NCBI GenBank assembly: GCA_019054805.1
Contig: JAHQIY010000005.1
Coordinates: forward strand, 5,935,501 to 5,999,500
DNA length: 64,000 bases
Direction of reading: 5' to 3'
DNA from: Brachionus manjavacas
Taxonomy: Eukaryota; Rotifera; Eurotatoria; Ploima; Brachionidae
Below the pieces are notes generated by a model. The model did no database searches, was not told where the DNA came from, and worked only from the letters and a program-made list of their open reading frames with translations. Every line of letters starts with the position of its first letter. The first letter of the stretch is position 1. Both the position numbers and the translations under genes were made by a program. Positions 42,501 through 53,295 of the stretch are shown here, in pieces.

Positions 42501-45500
42501 GAGGAGTCCCTCATGGAAGTTGCAAGGTGGAGGGGTAGCTTTTTTAATTAAGGAAAATATCAACTATAGTCAAGAAAAAGAATATGATTCGTTCGAATTA
42601 AAACCGAACCAAAAAAAGAATTTTTCGAAAAATTGAATGAAAGTAAAGTAGATTTTGTTTTAGCAGGTGATTTAAATTCCAAAAGTAAAGCTCTAAATTG
42701 CGTAGAAAAAAACCCAAATGTTTTTTTTTTAAACAAAATTTTATTATTGTGTTTTAAATGATAAATTGTAATTTTTGTGTTTTAAATGATAAATCTCCAA
42801 CTCACTGTCATTTTACAACACAAAAAGAGGATATTTTAGATCTTTTTATTGCTTCACCTTCTTTTTACAGCAAAAAAGTTGAATTTTCAAGTCTAAAAAA
42901 ACATGATATGGGCAGTGACCACTATCCTGTTTTACTAGAACTCAAATTTGAATTTGGATCTTAATAAGGCCGAGTGGGAAAAGTTTAGAGGGCTTCTACC
43001 AAAAGAAGTCCCAAATGAAATTAAGAATAATTTAGAAAAATTTAACCGTTTTTTAACGGAAAGCCTTGTTTATGCTGCGACAAATTCAATTCCTACCTTT
43101 AAAACTAGAAATTTAAAAAAAACATTGCCATACTATATTCTGGAATTAATTGATGAAAAACATAGAGCAAAAAATTGTCTTAAAAAACACAACAATCTAG
43201 AAAATAAAGCACGTTTTTTACCTTTTTACAAAATTAGTTCGAGAAGAAATTGCAGCTTTTAGAGACAAAAATTGGCAAGATTTTCTCGATAAAATAAATA
43301 AGAACGTAGTTTCTTCAAAGCACTTTTGGCGAAAAAGTAATAGAAACAGGAATGATTCTAAAAAATCATTAAAGAATTGTCAATTTCCTAAATTAACCTA
43401 TGATGGCAAAGAGTATAATACAGAGATGGAGAAAGTTGAGCTATTTGGTAAGCTTTTGGAAGAAACTTTTAAGGACAAAAACTTAAACAATTATGATAAC
43501 AAACATAAGGAAAAGGTAGAAGAGGAGGTAGCTAATTATTTGACAAAGGAGAGAAGTAACGAAGCTAGCTTTAAAATATCTGAGTTAGAGCAAGCAATAA
43601 ATAAATTAAATATAAGTTTAGCACCAGGTCCCGATAATATCCATAATTTATACTTAATAAACTCTTCTGATGATTTTAGAAAACTAATTCTGGAATTGTT
43701 AAATTTGTCTGCGAGAACAAATGCGTTGCCTAACGCGTGGAAAATTGCAAGAATAAGCATGATCCCCAAAAAAAAAGCAAATAGCCCAAGTCCTAAAGAA
43801 TAAAGACCAGTTAGTGTCACAAGTTGTCTAGGTAAATTATCGGAAAGACTTGTCTTAAAAAGGTTAAACACGTTTATTGAAGAAAATGAGCTGATAATTA
43901 AACAACAATCAGGGTTTAGGAAGCATAGACAAACTAGGGATAATTTATTTCATTTTATACAAAAAACAATTGAAACATTCGAAAGAAAAAAGAACGTTTG
44001 TGCCATTTTTTTCGATATTCAGGCAGCATTCGACATGGTCTTCTTTATAAAATGATCAAAATGAAGATACCGATTGATCTTATTTTATGGTTAAGAGCAT
44101 TTTTAGAAAATAGGAAATTTTTCGTTAATATTGGAAAAACACAATCAAAACTTTACGATATAAAAGCAGAAGTCCCACAAGGAGCAGTGTTAAGTCCTTT
44201 ACTTTTTTCGATTTATATAAATGACATACCAACTAAATATAATAAAAACAAAAGTAATTCGCTACTTTTTGCGGACGATCTAGTGTTTTATTTTATCTTT
44301 AATTAGAACAATAACATTCAAAAAATGATAAATGGTTATATTAGGAACATAGAACAGAGGCTCTCACTGTGGCGCTTAAGTATGGCAGCAGAAAAATGCA
44401 ATTATATAATTTTTTCAAGTACGAAGAAAAATCTGACCAAAAAATTGAAGTTTAAAATGTTAAATAGAGACCTTACACCTTCAGATAACATTTGTTTTTT
44501 GGGTATAAGATTCGATTATAGTTTGAGTTTCAAAAATCAGGTAGAATTTCTTAAAAAAAATTGCCAGCAGCGACTTAATTGCTCGAAAATTCTTTCGCAT
44601 AAATCGTGGAAATTGTCTAAAAATACCTTAAAACAAATCTACTTTGCTCTTGTACGATCGGTTCTAGACTATTCTTCGGTAATTTTACCAAGATTGTCTG
44701 CAAAAAATCTAAAAAATTTACAGAGAATTCAAAATTGTGCTATTAAGGTAATTTTTAAGCTAAATTATCGGGAAAACACTCAAAACATTCATAGAATAGC
44801 AGGCTTTAAAGTTCTAGAGGATAGATATGGGGAACTAAATGAAAATTACTTAAGCGATTCGATTCTGAATAAAAATCCATTGATTAATGATTTAATAAAC
44901 GAATACAAACTATTCAAAAGAGGTAGAATAAATAAACTTAAATTCGATACTCCTAAAAGTGTAGCAGTAAAAGAAAAAATAACTAAAAGAAACATTGCCT
45001 AATTTGTCTTATATTTTTTTTTTTTCTATTTTTTTTTTTCAGTTCTTTTCTTGTTTTGTAATTAGAAAAAACTCCTAGTTCGGCTTGAGTCGGTTTGATT
45101 CGGTTTGGTTCAAAAAAAAAAAAAAAAAACATTTGAAACATTTTATTTAAGCTTGGCAAAGGAGCGAAAGCTCGAGCCAATATTTATTTATTTATTTATT
45201 TAAATAAAGACGTTTATCATCATCAGGGATTTAAGCAAAATGTGCAAAATGTATCAGCTGGTACAAACTTTGTACCACCCAAATAAAGACTCTGCAAAAA
45301 CTCTGCAAGTCTGCAAAGCACTAAAAGTAAGCACTAAAGTATTAGAAAATCATAAAAATTGAATTGCAGAGTTATTGCAGAGACTAAATTTGGGTGGTAC
45401 AAAGTTTGTACCAGCTGATACATTTTGCACAACTATTTTTAGACTTTTAATAAAAAAGTTATTTCATTTTAAGATTATTGTTTTTGTTTTTTGCTTCAAA

Positions 45501-47157
45501 ATTCACAATGCCGTTTTTGATTGCTCTAGTTTATCAATTAAAGGCTATCAATTAAACTTAACAAATGTTCATGTGATTCTATCGTAGATTGCAATCCATT
45601 ATGCCAATCCTCTAAATTATTATTAGTACGCGGCAAACCAAGTTGAGTACTCTGATACAATTCCATAATAAAATTGAGTATCTAGGTTCTTTACATATAC
45701 CATATTTGCCACTATCTTTAACGGATTTTAATGTCCTTTTGTATGAACAGCCCCGTTACAATTGAGAAATTCGGTATTGCCGCACCATGTAAATTTCAAT
45801 TGTTCCCTGACTTTGTAATCAAAATTATTTTCATAAACCAAAAACCAACTCGGAGAACCATCTGTTTTATTTCTTGTTGTTCTTATTAAGTTGCAAATTA
45901 AATACGTAAATTATGAGTGTATTAATTCGTTCATTGTAAATTTAATTACAGAAGTTTTCTTGAAAACACAAATGTCGTAAAAAAACATGTCTAAATTAAC
46001 TTTGTCGAGTTAAAAAAAATTTGGCCAAATTAACCATGCCGAAGTTAATTCTTGCGAAATTTATTTGTCGCATGACTTTAAAATTTTTAGATAGACACTA
46101 ATATTATCTTGAAATATTTCATTGTAATTTGTTTTTCCCTATTAAAAAAGCCTTTCACCTCTTCAAAAAATTTAGAGACCTAGGTTTTTAAGTGATTTTA
46201 AATATTTTTTTTTAAAGACTGCTAAAATTTTCAAAACAACGCACTTTTTTCATACTTTTTTTTAAAAATTGTTAAAAATCTTAATATTTAAAACCCAAAT
46301 GTGTTAAAAAAATTAAAATTTTCATGCATTTAGTAACGAAAACTAACTTTGATATTTGAATATAGTGCTTTTATAAATATTAATTTTTTTACAACTTAAA
46401 AATAAATTTTGATTAAAAATTAAGAAAAGAAAAAAGCATTCAAATTCATTGAAATTCATTAATTTAAGTTTTTCTAACAAGAAATGTTGTTTTTACAGTA
46501 TGTCACAAAAAGTTAGAATCAATTTGTAAAAAATAAAAATATTGTTTTTTTGCAATCAAAAAAATTCGTTAACTATATGAATTTTTTTCAAATAATGCCT
46601 TTTTTAAAGTAAGACTACTTAAAAATCTGAAAAAATAGATAAAAAATGGGTAAAAATAGAATAACTGATCAACAGAGATGACAAATTGGTAAACTTTGTT
46701 ATCATTAAAAGACGAAATAATTGTTTGAATAGATAAACCCATTTAAAGAAAAAAATACTCAATTTTTATTTACCTCTGTTACCAAAGTGTTATCGAAATA
46801 CTTTTTCGAATAAACCCAATGTTTACATTTAGTTAGATTAAATCTTTTTTCACCATCGAACACTCTTACTCTGCACTTATCATAAATGTCTCTATAAGAG
46901 TTTTCACTGGATCGAGGAATATATTTGTCCACTAGATTCTTATGATGGTCATTTTGGATTTCATAAGTGTCGTTTGGATACGAAGGTATTTGACATCTGT
47001 AGTTCGGTGTGGCCGCATAGAATGAAAAGCTGTAGCCTACAATTGCTGGTATAAAAGATATCAATCCGACTAGCACAAACAAAACTAGTTGATACAGCCC
47101 AAACTCACCAACTTGCTCAAATAAATTCGTAGTTGTGTCTTGAGACACTTTTCCCAT
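36521..47157 (-). CDS. SLC22-family (organic ion) transporter, seven exons, giant first intron
   Basis: Exons: 47157-46774, 38051-37951, 37902-37724, 37673-37505, 37459-37243, 37191-36715 and 36661-36521. All junctions are GT-AG and in phase, giving 555 residues, the usual SLC22 length. Exon 1 encodes the N-terminus, TM1 and the large extracellular loop, ending TLVTE. Exon 2 continues WNLVCQ, matching the family's 'TEW-LVC'. GILSDRFGRK (157-166) is the MFS signature in loop 2-3. AMEVVGTSKR, WTVPESPRWLMTKKK (278-292) and the tail VPETKNKKLPDTIED are SLC22 landmarks. Twelve membrane helices are expected, with the central charged loop in exon 5. Substrate (cation, anion or carnitine) cannot be inferred. 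Introns 2-6 are 45-53 bp, while intron 1 (38052-46773) is 8.7 kb and full of transposable elements. The exon-4 acceptor was chosen as AAAAAAG|CTATGG because only it keeps the frame. Confidence 0.9.
38350..39492. repeat. Inverted repeat pair (about 85 bp) bracketing a small zinc-finger ORF
   Basis: Bases 38350-38432 and 39405-39492 are inverted copies with few mismatches (AGAATAAAACGCACAAA, GGTTGAACGCAGCAAAAAAA). Between them are a short Asn/Gln-rich frame starting at 38724 (MYPNSFYYNDCFQMHPNNWQ) and the PHD-like ORF. Confidence 0.65.
38993..39313 (+). CDS. Small PHD/RING-like zinc-finger protein (106 aa)
   Basis: The C-terminal half reads CDICNENF...KICSICYKNFHLKC...LWTCNFC: C-x2-C, C-x2-C, H-x2-C, C-x2-C, the spacing of a PHD-type finger. 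The first 60 residues are acidic and helical (IVDLSNLSLENYF). It lies on the opposite strand inside SLC22 intron 1, within inverted repeats and between piggyBac-like ends. It may therefore be a transposon gene or a remnant of a piggyBac C-terminal Cys-rich domain and not a host gene. An upstream frame at 38724-38900 could belong to the same transcript, but no clear splice join was found. Confidence 0.55.
   Translation: MSTQVKIQEEDSIVDLSNLSLENYFIYNQFLKNLNNFTSLFSDDGLKQLKASLFSYKINLKCDICNENFNLKEYVKICSICYKNFHLKCSNSLKSTELWTCNFCEK
39640..41391. mobile_element. Palindromic foldback element, hAT-like ends and perfect 8-bp target duplication
   Basis: The left terminus is TAGTGTTGGACGCGG and the right terminus (complement) TAGTGTTGGTGTCCGTGC. 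Octamer ATAAATTC is present on both sides (39632-39639 and 41392-41399), an exact 8-bp duplication as hAT transposases make. Each arm (about 39700-40430 and 40635-41330) consists of roughly six tandem units of about 121 bp, containing CCCGTTTATTTTGGCGGGCT and GGCGGACTCTGGCCCG, inverted relative to the other arm. A poly(A/T)-rich hinge lies at 40440-40630. Units are CG-rich against an AT-rich background. No ORF. Unit order and variants (TTGACCCG, ACGAGCGG) are mirrored between arms. Confidence 0.92.
41790..41880 (+). mobile_element. LINE 3' tail (CR1/L2-like)
   Basis: TGTAAAGCGCAATGAGCTACC followed by an ATT-rich end matches the tails at 15.3 and 28.2 kb. Bases 41570-41790 upstream are GC-richer and may be more of the same UTR. 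Confidence 0.6.
42190..42525 (+). pseudogene. Reverse-transcriptase fossil (CR1/Jockey-like)
   Basis: In pieces across frames: QYGFRK, AKSTQDHILRLNQSKADGFN, RKQLTGAIFF, then DLERAFDKTSHNGIIAKLKE and RIFLRWIEDFLTNHSFRVSY. These are RT palm blocks from a different LINE family than the one that follows. At about 42525 it abuts an endonuclease fragment of the next element, creating a chimeric order RT then EN. Confidence 0.75.
42526..45003 (+). pseudogene. APE/RT LINE ORF2 (Jockey-like), broken but nearly complete
   Basis: Endonuclease pieces: GGVAFLIKENINYSQEKEYD (from 42527), FVLAGDLNSKSKALN (catalytic Asp/Asn motif) and GSDHYPVLLEL (SDH motif). Linker from 42948 (LNKAEWEKFRGLL). RT: APGPDNIHNLYLINSSDD, WKIARISMIPKKK, stop at 43801, then PVSVTSCLGKLSERL, QSGFRKHRQTRDNLFHF, AFD with a 7-base deletion at about 44035, HGLLYKMIKMKIP, VPQGAVLSPLLFS, LLFADDLVFYF with intact catalytic Asp pair, a stop at 44304, and the thumb region to 45003. 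It lies in SLC22 intron 1 opposite to the gene's strand. No ORF1 is attached, so it is 5'-truncated. Relative of the minus-strand copy at 1.3-4.7 kb. Confidence 0.87.
45241..45431. mobile_element. 191-bp MITE with perfect 41-bp terminal inverted repeats
   Basis: 45241-45281 and 45391-45431 are exact complements over 41 bases, starting TGTGCAAAATGTATCAGCTG. The interior repeats CTCTGCAA. The lack of any mismatch suggests recent insertion or arm-to-arm conversion. Confidence 0.85.
45690..45895 (-). pseudogene. FLYWCH-type zinc-finger relic (probable MULE transposase piece)
   Basis: The minus-strand frame reads DGSPSWFLVYENNFDYKVRE, then LKFTWCGNTEFLNCNGAVHT, ending at a stop. The pattern W-C-x7-C-x-G-x2-H-T fits a FLYWCH finger, common in Mutator-like transposases. 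No MULE catalytic domain is seen next to it, and frames break on both sides. Confidence 0.5.
45896..46757. other. Rest of SLC22 intron 1, AT-rich
   Basis: No further element identified before the exon-1 donor at 46773. Confidence 0.5.
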
Positions 47158-48690
47158 TGTAAATCAATTTTAATTAGTTTGATTTTTTAGGATATTCTAA
47201 ACTAAAAATTATGTCATAAAATATTCCAAATTATAAAAATTATTTTACCGCACACTAGAAAAAAATTGATTAATAAAATTTCTAAATCCTATTATTTTAA
47301 TTATTTAATAATGGTTAATTTTTTAAGTAAGCATCAAAATATTTAAAAAAATTATTCCATAAAATTAAATGACAAGCTTTTCTATCAGCTTCATGGAATG
47401 TAAAAATGCTAATATTTTTGAAGGCTTAAAGGCACCTTTATAACTAAAGAGAAATCTAGATTTTTAAAGCTGTTTTTTGAATTTTGTTCATTAAAACATT
47501 TTTAAATAAGAATTAAAATTTGTAAAATATTTTTTCAAGACTTTCTGTTAAAAAAATTAAGAGAAAGTCTTGATTTTTTTATTAAATTTCATATTAAATT
47601 TTAAGTTTCTAAAGTAACGACTTGTACCAGGTGATACCCTTTGTTTTCCAAAAATAATAAAATCTGATTTCAACCTTATAAGTTTCATTTGCAAGCATTT
47701 AATGAAGAAAATAGGCAGTTAATTTTGAACCCTTTTTTTTATAAAATCAAATTAGACATTTGACAGTCAAATGAGAAAAAAAGAATCAATAACATAAAAA
47801 TACGTCATAACTTCATTATCTATACCTTGTATAAAGATTATTTTATTTAAAATTCCGATAGCTGTCTATTACAAATCATTTTAAAAATTAAGTAGAAATA
47901 ACCCCTTAAATACATATTTGATTTTATGCAAATAAATTATTCAAAAAATTAATTTAAATTTAAAATATCTAAAATCATTATTGAATTTATTTAGTGTTAA
48001 GACTTAATTTTATTTGTTTAAATAAGAACACAACAGATAGAATTATTGCGAATTTTTAATTTATTTTTAATGGCTTGTATTAGCATAAACCGATACTTGA
48101 GTCTATTCTAGGTTAAATAAAATTTTATTATCACTCTTTATTTGGTAATTTTAGTCTAAAGATATCATCAGTTTTAGAACTTTTCTTTTTTTAAATATTG
48201 ATTATTTTCTAAAAATAGGCAGATTGAACTAATAAAAATAATTTCAAATTTATGAATAAAATTAAAAAAATGCAGATAATTAATATAAATGGTTTGTTTA
48301 ATTACTGATTACTGAAGTTTTTAGTGATGATATCGAATTAATTTTTGATTATATTTATAAATTTGAATTTAATTTTTATCTAAATAAATGAAAAAATAAA
48401 TCATAGCACAAATTCAAAAAAGCTATCTTTAAAACTTTTAAAATTCAATTTTGATATTTAGTTTAATTGAATTATTTGATCAAATTTAGAGTATATTTAA
48501 TTTACAAGTTTTTAATTAAAAAATACAAAAATATTAAAGAATTTAATAAATTATTTTTAAATTATTATAGCATTTTTTTGTAAAGTTTCGACTTTACAAA
48601 AATAAAAAATCTTTTAGATCATATGGCTATATAAGTTCTGATATTTTTTTTGATCATTCATTTACACAATATTTATCAAAAAGCCCCAGT
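47158..48690. other. AT-rich stretch upstream of the SLC22 gene
   Basis: No gene. Should contain the SLC22 promoter; no distinct core element stands out. Confidence 0.5.
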
Positions 48691-48790
48691 TTTGCTTATT
48701 TATAGATTAGGCCACTATGCCAAGCTTTGTCAAAGGCCTTTGAGATACCAAAGAATAGTATCTCAAAGCTTTTGGTTTTGAAGAAATTAA
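48690..48790 (-). pseudogene. LINE reverse-transcriptase fragment
   Basis: The minus-strand frame KTKSFEILFFGISKAFDKAW followed by HSGLIYK matches DISKAFDKVWHSGLIYK of the LINE at 1.3-4.7 kb. About 30 codons only. Confidence 0.75.
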
Positions 48791-49342
48791 AAAAAGCAAA
48801 CAAATAAAAAAATTTCATTGGAATAAAAAAAATTATTTTAAATTCAAATCTAAATATATTTCTATAATTTTAAAAAAATTTAATTAGCATGCACCCATTC
48901 ACATTTAGTTATTAAAAAGTAAAAAACTATTTCAAAAATATTGAAACCCAAATTGTTTACAGTCGACTTAGTACCATTGTGGCTTTTAGGTTTGTCTCTT
49001 CTTCTTCAATATTGCTGTAAGAACTTTGTACGGAATGTTCACTTGAATCTGATGTTTTTTTAAATTTTTAATAAATTTTTGAGCCTATACGTTTTTGAGT
49101 TTTTTAGTAAATAATTTAAAAGAACATGGCTGATTTATAAAAATTAATAAACGTTTTACTTAATTAATTTTTTTTCAACCAAGGCTAGCAAAAAATGATT
49201 TTTAACAAACTCAGCAATTTATTCTGCGGTTAAAGTTTTTTTTTTGAAAATTCGCGACTTCGAGCTCCTTAGATTATTATCTATATTTATTTTAAAAAAT
49301 CTGATTTTCACAGCTTGGCAAATACTATTGGGGTTACACTTA

Positions 49343-49480
49343 TACAGTCCAACCTCGATAATCCGGCGTCATCGGGAAAAGATGATTTTTCCGGTTTAAA
49401 GAAAATGTCGAATACTCGATAGTCCGGAAATCTATTAAAATTTGATTTTGCCGGATTAAAAAATTTTTTTTTACCAAAAT
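49343..49480 (+). repeat. pogo/Tigger-like terminus
   Basis: TA (49343-49344) followed by CAGTCCAACCTCGATAATCC and a second ATAGTCCGG/TGCCGGATTA set resembles the ends of pogo/Tigger-type Tc1-mariner elements, which insert at TA. No transposase is present. Confidence 0.6.
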
Positions 49481-49689
49481 ATTTTATTTCATTTTATTTT
49501 ATTTACTCAATTATTACAAAACAAATACAAAAAACTTAATTTACGGATACAAAAAAAATCAAAAATCAACTTTATTAACTTTTAAAAAACTCCAAAATGG
49601 TCGCTTGTTGTTTATTTTTTTCAATTAACTCTTGAAACCTAAATAAAATCAGAAATAAAATCTAAATTAAATAAGGCATTTCGAATATG

Positions 49690-50205
49690 ATTTTATTTAA
49701 TGGACAACATGGTTTTAAAAATAGACATTCATGTCAAACAGTAATCCATAAGAAAAAAAAACAAACAACTGTTTCTCTGTTTATTGTCTCTGTTTGGGAA
49801 AGCATTTGATGTTATTGATTCAAATTTATTACATTTAAAACTTTTTCACTTTGGTTTTGATAATTCTTCTTTGGGTCTTCTTTCAAACTATTTTGAAAAT
49901 AGATCTCTGATAGTTAGAATTGGATGTGAAATGTCTAATCCAGTAAAACTAAAGCTAGGTGTACCGCAAGGATCTGTCCTGGGTCCACTGCTATTTCTTA
50001 TTTTTGTTAATGATTTACCTTTTTTATTTAAAAATTTAAGGATCAAAATGTTTGCTGATGATACAACAATAAGCATCTCTGGAAAAGACCTTGAAAAAGC
50101 TTTGATAAAATTAAATGTTACAACAAAAAATTTAAATGAATGGTGTATTTTTAACAGAATTGATATAAACTGGTCAAAAACTTTTTGCATGATTTTTGAT
50201 ACCTT
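49690..50205 (+). pseudogene. LINE reverse transcriptase, first part (interrupted)
   Basis: FNGQHGFKNRHSCQTVIH, FGKAFDVIDSNLLHLKL, GVPQGSVLGPLLFLIFVNDL and MFADDTTISISGKDLEKALI are RT blocks with intact FADD. It breaks at FCMIFDT where an RTE element in opposite orientation begins, and resumes at about 53296. Confidence 0.85.
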
Positions 50206-53200
50206 ACGTCGCCCTTGAGGTGTCCATTGAAGGGCCCTTTTTTGTATCCGTGTATCTTTCATTCTAAGTACATGACCGAGCCATCGCAGCCTTTTGTTCT
50301 TAATGCATTGACTAAATAGTTCTGAATTTGTTCTTGTGTAAAGCTCAGCATCTGACAATGTCTCAGGCCAGTGTATCCCGAGAATCCTCCGCAGGCTTTC
50401 AGTGTGGAAGGTGTTAAGGCTTTTCCTTTCAGATTCACTCATCCCCTCAAATTCACTTCCGTACATCAATGTTGCTTTTACTACACTGTTGTATAGTTTA
50501 AGCTTTGTTTCCTTGCTGTAGCTTTTTGATTTCCATGCTGATCGGAGTCTAGCAAAGACATTCTTTGCTTTAGCAAGTCTATTCTTAATGTCTTTGTGTA
50601 TTCCCAACATTGTGCTGATAGTGCTACCTAGGTATGTGAACTCATTTACACACTCGATTTGTGTACCATCGATGATGATCGGGGTATCCAATTTGGTGTT
50701 TATGCACATAACTTTCGTTTTGGCCCCATTTATTTCGAGTCCGGTTGGTTAAGCGTTGTTCGCCAAGTCTTGCATCTTTAATGCATATGTGTTTCTGTAT
50801 TAGATATTAGCACCAGATCATCCGCAAAGTCTAAGTCTTCAAGTTTTGCAGTTAATCCCCATTGAATACCTCTCGCACTAACAGTAGTTTTCTTCATGAC
50901 ATAATCAATCAATATTAGGAATAGTGTCGGAGAGAGAACGCACCCTTGTCTGACTCCTGTACACACTTTGAAACTTTCAGATTTTCCTTTTCCCAGAATC
51001 ACGTTACACTCGAAATTCTCGTAGAAGAGTTTTATCAAGTTAACTATCTTCTGTGGTAGGCCATAAGATCTTAATATAGCCCACAAGGTTTCTCTGTGTA
51101 TGCTATCAAAGGCTTTCTAAAAATCAATGAAGTTAAGATACAGGGGACTATTCCATTCCAGACTTTGTTCTATGATGTTCCTAAGTGTAAATTTCTGGTC
51201 TATGCATCCTCTACCTCGTCTAAAACCTGCTTGTTCTTCTCAAAATATAGCATCCAAAGAGTTCATGATTCTTTCCAGTATTATACTGCAGAACGCCTTG
51301 CTTGCTATTGGTAGCAGTGTTATTCCGCGCCAATTGTCACATATCATTTTGTTACCTTTCTTTGGGAGCCTTACTATTAGGACTTTTGACCAGTACTCAG
51401 GTATTATTTCTTTCCGCCATATCTTGCTGAAGAGGTCTTGCAATATCCCTACTGTGATCCTGCCATCAGCTTTTAACATTTCTGCTGTGACTCCGTCAAT
51501 GCCGGGTGCTTTCCGGTTCTTCAGAGCCTTTATCGCAGCTTCTATTTTTCTTAGGCTTGGAACTTCGGTATTAATATCGAGGTCAGTGCTAGCTGTTTCT
51601 GGTCTTAAAGGCTCTAAAGGTTCTGGTCTATTTAGAACTTCTCTAAAGTGTTCAACCCATCTTTGCCATTGCTCTTTTTCAGTTGTTAGGATACGGCCTT
51701 CTTTGTCTTTCACTAATATTGTTTTTTTCTTTCAAGGGCTACATATCGAAAGTGATCTTGTGTAGCTTATCTAGGTCCCCTTTTGAGCTGCCTTCTTCTG
51801 CTTCGCTAGCAGACTGGTTTATATAATTCCTATTATCACGCCTAGCTCCTTTCTTCACAAGCCTGTTCTTTATTGCGTATGATGATTCTTACGCAATTTC
51901 TCTCGGCTTCGATTAGATTGTGCTTGAAGCATTTTCGCTTTGATATCCCCTCTTTCAGCTATCAGTGCCCATGTCTCATTGGATATCTTCCTTTTCCTTT
52001 GATGTTTTACAAATCCTAGAACCTCTTCTGCTGTTTTACAATTTGCTTCTCGAATTTCTGACAACCTTCGTTGTATATCCGACTCCTCTTGCTGTTCAAT
52101 TTTTTGAAAGCTTTTTCTTAGCTTTCTGCTGTATTCTGTTTTACTTTTGGGATCAGCTAGACGTCCAACATCGTATTTCTTTTCTGTATTCCTCTGATAG
52201 GCTTTAATCAGTTTCAACTTTATACACGCTCCTACCAGATAGTGATCACTATATATGTCGGCTCCTCTAAAGACTTTAGTGTCATTTAGGGAATACTTCC
52301 ATCTTTTATTGATCATTAAATGATCAAATTGGTTTAAAGTTTTCTTATCTGGAGATTGCCATGTCAGTTTGTGTATATTTTAATGCTGAAACATTATTCC
52401 ACCTATGCAGAGGTTATTAGTCATTCATAGATCTATTAGTCTTTCACCATTATTATTTCTTTCTCCGCAACCGTGAGTTCCCATGCACTTTTCAAACCCA
52501 TATTTATCACTTCCAGCTTTCGCATTCATGTCGCCCATGACTATCATGAGGTCATATCGAGGCACTTAATCTAAAGTTTCTTGTAGCTGTTCGTAGAATA
52601 TAGATTTTTCCTCTTCACTTGCTTCGTTAGTTGGGGCATAGCATTGTATGATGGATGTGTTACAATGCTTCCCTTTTAGCCGTGTGCGAATCAGTCTTAC
52701 ACTTATAGGTTCCCATTCCATCATGGCATCCTTGCTTGCTTTGAAAGCATTATCCCTACGCCGTGTTGTCTTGTGTTATCAGTACCAGAATACAGGAAGG
52801 TCCATCTACTGTTGTTTATTTGGCCTGATCCTGTCCAGCGACTTTTACATATACCTAGCACCTCTAAACCGTATTTCTCCATGACCAGTGCGGCTTGAGC
52901 GCATCTGGATGTTTCGGACTTGGTTCTGACATTCCAGGTTCCGACTCTACATCTGTGTTTCGCAGTAAAATCACACTTTTCTGCTAGCAACCTCCTCGTA
53001 GGTTTTCAGTTTCAAGCGTCATGACTGACGTTGTTTCAGCCATTGTGATGTTACCACTACTCACTTGAGCTTCTTTCTGGTTTCTTGATTTCTTTGTAAC
53101 TATTTTCATATACTTAGGCAGTCGGGTAGTTAGTTAGCCCTACGCGCTCGCAGAAGAGCTTTTGTTATACATGATACCTTTCAACCGCGTACTTTCTACT

Positions 53201-53295
53201 TCGAATTCCTCCAGGAGGATTCGAACCATCGACCTTTTGGCTTACTACACTTTTTAAGCGGCTGATCGAACCATTACACAATCAGATCAATTCAA
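50206..53295 (-). mobile_element. RTE-type (CFDP2-like) retrotransposon nested in another LINE
   Basis: From the 5' end on the minus strand: endonuclease VGTWNVRTKSETSRCAQAA (52930-52870) and GICKSRWTGSGQ, SDHYLVGACIKLKL (about 52240), RT blocks KNRKAPGIDGVTAEMLK, DNWRGITLLPIASKAF, F-x-KAFDSIHRETLW with a stop, TGVRQGCVLSPTLFLILID, LEDLDFADDLVLIS, then NEFTYLGSTI, LKLYNSVVKATLMYGSE and RLRWLGHVLRMKDTRIQKRA. Frames change at several points (near 52320, 51720, 51110 and 50770), so it is inactive. The 3' end stops at LQWTPQGRR without the usual tail. It split a plus-strand LINE with loss of roughly 50 codons. Confidence 0.88.
53208..53290 (-). repeat. tRNA-like region (A- and B-box-like) at the 5' side of the RTE element
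   Basis: On the minus strand, TGTGTAATGGTTCGAT resembles a polymerase III A box and GGTTCGAATCC (53218-53228) a B box about 45 bases downstream. It does not fold into a full tRNA. It could be a SINE head or a promoter picked up by the retrotransposon. Confidence 0.45.
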
